Assembly (NCBI GenBank): GCA_023417665.1
Contig: JAEZFA010000155.1
Span: 1-32,800 of the forward strand
Source: Pseudomonadota bacterium
GTDB lineage: Bacteria > Pseudomonadota > Alphaproteobacteria > Rhizobiales > Xanthobacteraceae
Reading direction: 5' to 3'
DNA: 32,800 bases
Every line of letters starts with the position of its first letter. The stretch's first letter is position 1. Shown here in pieces: positions 29,408 through 32,800 of the stretch. The notes under the pieces were generated by a model. That model saw only the letters and a list, made by a program, of their open reading frames with translations, made no database searches and was not told where the DNA came from. The position numbers were made by a program, and so were the translations under genes.

Positions 29408-31558
29408 TTATTCCGCAGGCGCCGGCAGCGGTGCTGCGCGATTGCCGCCGAGCAGGCGAATGAAAAACGCGGAAACGCGATGCCGCAGGCGATCGAGGAA
29501 ACTCGGGTTCTCGATCACCTTGATCTCGGCAAAGGACGGGCAAAGCTGTGCTGCATGCGCGACCTCGCCGCAAAGGCCGCAACCCACGCAGTCATTGTTC
29601 ACATGCGCGACCGGATCGGTGCGCAACGGATCTTCGTTCGGCTTGATGGTGAGCGAGGGGCAGCCCGACAGGCGCACGCAGGAATGGTCGCCGGTGCAGA
29701 CATCGGGATCGACCCAGAAGCGGGTGCGCTCGACCCGCTTGCCTTCGCTTTTCATGCGGGCGAACGCCGGCTTCACGCGGCGCTGGCGCGCGAGCTGGCA
29801 TTCGCCGTCCGCGATCACGACCTTGAGGCCTTTCTCGTCGGAGGTCAGCGCGTCGCGCAGCGTATCCATCATGCCGGTGACGCCATAAGTGCGCTGGCGT
29901 TTCACATAAGGCACGCCGAGACTCTTCAGTGCATTCTCGATTTCGAGTCCGTTGCCGCGGCCGTCCTTTTCCGGCGCGCTCGAGGGGATGTCCTGCAGGC
30001 CCGTCGCGCTGGAATAGCCGTTGTTCATCACGATCAGCACGGAGTCGGTCTTGTTGAAGGTCGCTCCGGCAACGCCCGTCAGCAGGCCATTATGCCAGAA
30101 GCCGCCGTCGCCCATGATCGAAACGGGTCGTCGCTTTTGCGTGCCGGACACGGCCGCGGCGGACGCGAGCGACATGCCGTAGCCGAGAATTGAATTGCCC
30201 TGGCTGAAAGGAGCGAAGGTGCCGAAGGCATGGCAGCCGATGTCGGCCGCGACATGCACGGGTCCCATTTCCTGCTTCAGCAGCTTCATCGCCGAAAATA
30301 CCGGGCGCTCCGGGCATCCGGTGCAGAAGGTCGGCGGTCGCGGCGGCAGCGGATTTCCGAGCGCGGCCACGACTTCCCGCTGATGGGCGTCGGTCGCGGC
30401 AACCCATTCATCCAGCGCCGGCGTGCGGATGCCGTTCGCGTCGAAGAATTTCGCCAGTCCGCGTGCCATGACGAGCGGCGTGTATTCGCCGGCCGCGGGC
30501 AGCACGTCCTTGCCGAAAATCCTGGTATTGAGATCAGCCTTGCGAAGAATTTGCCCGATAGCCTGTTCGATGAATTCCGGGCTGCCTTCCTCGACGATCA
30601 GCACGGATTTCTTGTCGGCGCAGAACCGGGTGATTTGTTCCGGCGCGAGCGGATGCGTCACGTTGAGCACGAGCGTCGGCACTTTCACGTTGCCGAAGGA
30701 ATCGGAAAGACCGCCAAGCGCGAGCCGGCCGTTCAGCACGTTGAACAGTCCGCCCTGCACGATGATGCCGACGTCGCTCTGCGCGGGCCCGAGCACTTCG
30801 TTCAGTCCGTGCTCCAGAATGAATTTCTGCGCCTGCGGCAACCGCTGCTCGGTCTTGTGCTTTTCCTGCGCGAAGGTCGCGGGCGGGTGGCTCAGCCGGT
30901 CATATTCGAACGTCGCGGGCGAAGGGATCTTGTGTTTCGCCGAAAAGGCCGCGGCGACATTGTTCTTGGCATCGAAGCTGCCATAGACGTGGCAGGCACG
31001 GATACGCAGTTCCAGCATCACCGGCGTGTTGCTGGCCTCCGAAAGCTCGAAGCCTTTCTCGACCATGCGCACGATGCTCGGCAGCTCCGGCCGCGGATCC
31101 AGCAGCCACAACGAGGATTTGAGCGCGAAGGCATGCGTGCGTTCCTGAATCACGCTGGCGCCTTCGCCATAGTCCTCGCCGACCACGATGAGTGAGCCGC
31201 CGATGACGCCTGCGGACGCGAGATTGGAAAGCGCGTCGGCCGCGACATTGGTGCCGACGATGGATTTCCACGTCACCGCACCGCGCAACGGATAATTGAT
31301 CGAGGCGCCCAGCATGGCGGCGGCGGCCGCTTCGTTGGTGCAGGTTTCCAGATGCACGCCGAGTTCGGAAAGCAGTTCTTCGGACTGCACGAGCACGTCG
31401 AGCAGATGGCTGACCGGCGCACCCTGATAGCCGCCGACATAGGCGACGCCCGACTGCAGCAGCGCCTTGGTTACGGCAAGGATACCTTCACCGCGGAAGG
31501 TTTCGCCTTCGCCGAGCGTAAGGCTCTTGATCTCGCTATGAAACGAGACTTCCGCCAT
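29408..31558 (-). CDS. iorA: Indolepyruvate ferredoxin oxidoreductase subunit alpha
   Basis: This 716-residue thiamine-diphosphate/iron-sulfur protein carries a pyrimidine-binding domain first (GYQGAPVSHLLDVL), then a middle domain, then the ThDP motif GDGGFWHNGLLTG ending in MNNGYSS, and a C-terminal ferredoxin region. The second cluster motif is canonical: Cys657, 660, 663 and 673 (CVGCGLCGEVAHAAQLCP). The first (CTGDHSCVRLSGCP) has Asp624 where the second Cys is expected, with Cys621, 627 and 633 present. It works with IorB and ferredoxin on arylpyruvates. The ATG at 31558 follows marR by two bases. The domain order matches the family (about 600-720 residues). Confidence 0.94.
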   Translation of the reverse strand: MAEVSFHSEIKSLTLGEGETFRGEGILAVTKALLQSGVAYVGGYQGAPVSHLLDVLVQSEELLSELGVHLETCTNEAAAAAMLGASINYPLRGAVTWKSIVGTNVAADALSNLASAGVIGGSLIVVGEDYGEGASVIQERTHAFALKSSLWLLDPRPELPSIVRMVEKGFELSEASNTPVMLELRIRACHVYGSFDAKNNVAAAFSAKHKIPSPATFEYDRLSHPPATFAQEKHKTEQRLPQAQKFILEHGLNEVLGPAQSDVGIIVQGGLFNVLNGRLALGGLSDSFGNVKVPTLVLNVTHPLAPEQITRFCADKKSVLIVEEGSPEFIEQAIGQILRKADLNTRIFGKDVLPAAGEYTPLVMARGLAKFFDANGIRTPALDEWVAATDAHQREVVAALGNPLPPRPPTFCTGCPERPVFSAMKLLKQEMGPVHVAADIGCHAFGTFAPFSQGNSILGYGMSLASAAAVSGTQKRRPVSIMGDGGFWHNGLLTGVAGATFNKTDSVLIVMNNGYSSATGLQDIPSSAPEKDGRGNGLEIENALKSLGVPYVKRQRTYGVTGMMDTLRDALTSDEKGLKVVIADGECQLARQRRVKPAFARMKSEGKRVERTRFWVDPDVCTGDHSCVRLSGCPSLTIKPNEDPLRTDPVAHVNNDCVGCGLCGEVAHAAQLCPSFAEIKVIENPSFLDRLRHRVSAFFIRLLGGNRAAPLPAPAE

Positions 31559-31560
31559 GG

Positions 31561-32073
31561 CTATTCCTTGCCGCCCATCTCGGCTGCAATCTTCTGCAGC
31601 GTCTTCAGGAATTTCGCGCGGTCCTTCGGCCCGACGATGCGGTCGAGATTATCGTCATGCCGCTTCGCGCATGCGGTGAGTTCGTCGAGCATCTTCTTGC
31701 CGGCCGGTGTCAGCGTGAGCTGATAGCTGCGGCGATCTGTTTTCATCTTCTCGCGCTGCACGAAGCCGCGCCGGTCGAGGTCTTCGAGGATCGGCGTCAG
31801 CGTGGACTTGTCACGACCGTTGGCGGCGGCAAGCGCGGTCTGGCTGATGCCGGGGTTGCGCCCGATCAGCATCAGCGTCGCAAAGCGCCCGGGACTGAGG
31901 TCGATCTCGCGCGCCTCGGTGCAGAACGCATGAAACGACGCGGTCTGGGCAAGCCGCAGGTGAAAGCCGATCCAGCTCGCGAGCGGACCAAAATCCAGAT
32001 TCTCGTTCGCGGCGTGTTTTCTTGTCGCGACGCTTTCGGCTTCCGCGCTGCGGGAGAGGGGTTCTTGCTTCAT
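31561..32073 (-). CDS. MarR-family regulator of iorAB
   Basis: This 170-residue MarR regulator has the usual winged helix-turn-helix: LSPGRFATLMLIGRNPGISQ, recognition region ALAAANGRDKSTLTPILEDLDRR and the wing REKMKTDRRSYQLTLTPAG. A 25-residue basic leader precedes the dimer helices. It is first in an operon with iorA (two-base gap) and iorB, so it probably controls arylpyruvate oxidation and itself. The inverted repeat at 32154-32179 in the upstream gap is a candidate operator that could also serve the divergent TRAP gene. Effector unknown, likely an aromatic acid or its CoA ester. Confidence 0.9.
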   Translation of the reverse strand: MKQEPLSRSAEAESVATRKHAANENLDFGPLASWIGFHLRLAQTASFHAFCTEAREIDLSPGRFATLMLIGRNPGISQTALAAANGRDKSTLTPILEDLDRRGFVQREKMKTDRRSYQLTLTPAGKKMLDELTACAKRHDDNLDRIVGPKDRAKFLKTLQKIAAEMGGKE

Positions 32074-32143
32074 GGTGATGGCGGTCCGTTTGTCGGTGCG
32101 CGGAAGCCTGGTTCTCTACTATTCGTCGCCCGGGTTCGGAAAG

Positions 32144-32179
32144 GTACCCGGACAAATTGGTTTTGTACCCAACTAATTT
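32144..32179. promoter_or_regulatory. Inverted and direct repeats between marR and dctP
   Basis: The 308-base gap between the divergent marR and dctP genes holds a 26-base inverted repeat (32154-32179): arms AAATTGGTT and AACTAATTT, 8 of 9 pairs match, 8-base spacer. GTACCC occurs at 32144 and again at 32165, 21 bases or two helical turns apart. The rest of the gap (32180-32381) shows nothing I can name beyond a ribosome site before dctP. It is a likely operator for the MarR protein. Confidence 0.6.
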
Positions 32180-32381
32180 ACTTTACAAGCCGTTCCGTCT
32201 TTGGCTCAATCGGAAAATACGAGCCGGACATTGGGAGATCGGCATTGGGTGGCGCTTTCGGCGCCGGGAAGGAATGACAAGTCCCAATAGTTCAGTAGGA
32301 TAACAATCGAGCGCTGGCACAAGCCAGCCAAACAACGCCGGCAACGCCAGAAAAAACGCCGGTAAAATGGGAGGAACTGCA

Positions 32382-32800
32382 ATGAAATTGCGCGCAACAG
32401 CGCTTGGAGCTTTGCTGGCCTTTGGTATCGCCGGCGTGGCAACGGCGCAGGACAAGCCCGTTCACCTGAAGATGGGGCATTGGGTCCCCCCGGCACATCC
32501 GCTGCAGAAGGCGATGGAAGAGTGGGGCAATTCGGTCCAGAAGGCTTCAAACGGCACCATCACGTTCCAGGTTTATCCGGCGCAGCAGCTTGGGAAGGCG
32601 CCGGATCACTATGACATGGCCCGCGACGGCATCGCGGATGTCACCTACATCAACCCGGGCTATCAGCCCGGCCGCTTCCCGATCATCGCCGCCGGCGAAC
32701 TGCCGTTCCTGATGAAGAACGCGATCGGCGGCTCGGTTGCGCTCGACAAGTGGTATCGGAAGTACGCCGCCACCGAAATGAAGGACGTGAAGTTCTGCCT
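32382..32800 (+). CDS. dctP: TRAP transporter solute-binding protein DctP (partial)
   Basis: The first 139 residues of a TRAP (DctP/TAXI-type) periplasmic binding protein are present; the gene runs off the window. The signal peptide (MKLRATALGALLAFG, cleavage after ATA22) leads into LKMGHWVPPAHPLQKAMEEW, the family opening, and GTITFQVYPAQQLGKAPDHYDMARDGIADVTYI, the conserved ligand-loop region. The ATG at 32382 has GGGAGGAA upstream. Divergent placement from marR-iorAB suggests it takes up an aromatic or keto acid fed to that pathway, but ligand identity cannot be read here. Membrane subunits DctQ/DctM are expected just to the right. Confidence 0.9.
   Translation, partial: MKLRATALGALLAFGIAGVATAQDKPVHLKMGHWVPPAHPLQKAMEEWGNSVQKASNGTITFQVYPAQQLGKAPDHYDMARDGIADVTYINPGYQPGRFPIIAAGELPFLMKNAIGGSVALDKWYRKYAATEMKDVKFC

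Overview
The window is high-GC bacterial DNA with dense, short-spaced operons. Its gene content fits a soil-type alphaproteobacterium, probably Hyphomicrobiales (Rhizobiales): a TadD-type pilus lipoprotein, a tripartite tricarboxylate transporter (TTT), a TRAP transporter, large IorA/IorB proteins and several aromatic-acid operons, each beside its own MarR or GntR regulator. This placement is inference from gene types; there is no rRNA or tRNA to test it. I saw no mobile element, CRISPR array, prophage or RNA gene.

Layout. (1) 12-605: end of a tad pilus locus. (2) 615-4911: homoprotocatechuate (3,4-dihydroxyphenylacetate) meta-cleavage genes, hpaF-hpaE-hpaD leftward and hpaG-hpaR rightward. 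They diverge from a short promoter region with a perfect 16-bp palindrome. (3) 5096-6101: tandem paralogous genes for small secreted Gly/His-rich proteins of unknown function, each with its own terminator. (4) 6222-7611: a LysR regulator and a small Tat-type OmpA-like protein. (5) 7679-17580: an eight-gene leftward locus, tctC-tctB-tctA, gntR, oxc, frc, a formyl-THF hydrolase-like gene and fhs. It reads as a complete oxalate uptake, decarboxylation and formate-to-folate system. (6) 17891-24190: a DUF3237 gene, then crotonase, feruloyl-CoA synthase-like ligase, thiolase, SDR and 4HBT thioesterase, facing a MarR gene. Together these encode a CoA-dependent beta-oxidation route for phenylpropenoic acids. 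(7) 24244-27257: a MetE-like methyltransferase, a DapA-family lyase/aldolase and a secreted amidohydrolase. (8) 27357-27884: mobB, possibly leaderless. (9) 27888-32073: marR-iorA-iorB, an arylpyruvate (indolepyruvate) ferredoxin oxidoreductase operon. (10) 32382-end: the start of a TRAP solute-binding protein gene.

How it fits together. Most of the window serves uptake and breakdown of plant-derived acids: oxalate, hydroxycinnamates, arylacetates and arylpyruvates. In the oxalate locus, TctABC would import the dicarboxylate, Frc would form oxalyl-CoA, Oxc would decarboxylate it to formyl-CoA, and Frc would release formate. Fhs would load formate on tetrahydrofolate, and the hydrolase-like protein would act on the resulting 10-formyl-THF or on a related formyl donor.

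The most unusual items are the stand-alone ALDH1L-type hydrolase domain beside fhs, a histone-H1-like Lys/Ala tail on Frc, matching operator-like sites at both ends of the transporter operon, and the tandem secreted paralogs. Nothing here is clearly a wholly new system. The oxalate locus is the best candidate for new biology.
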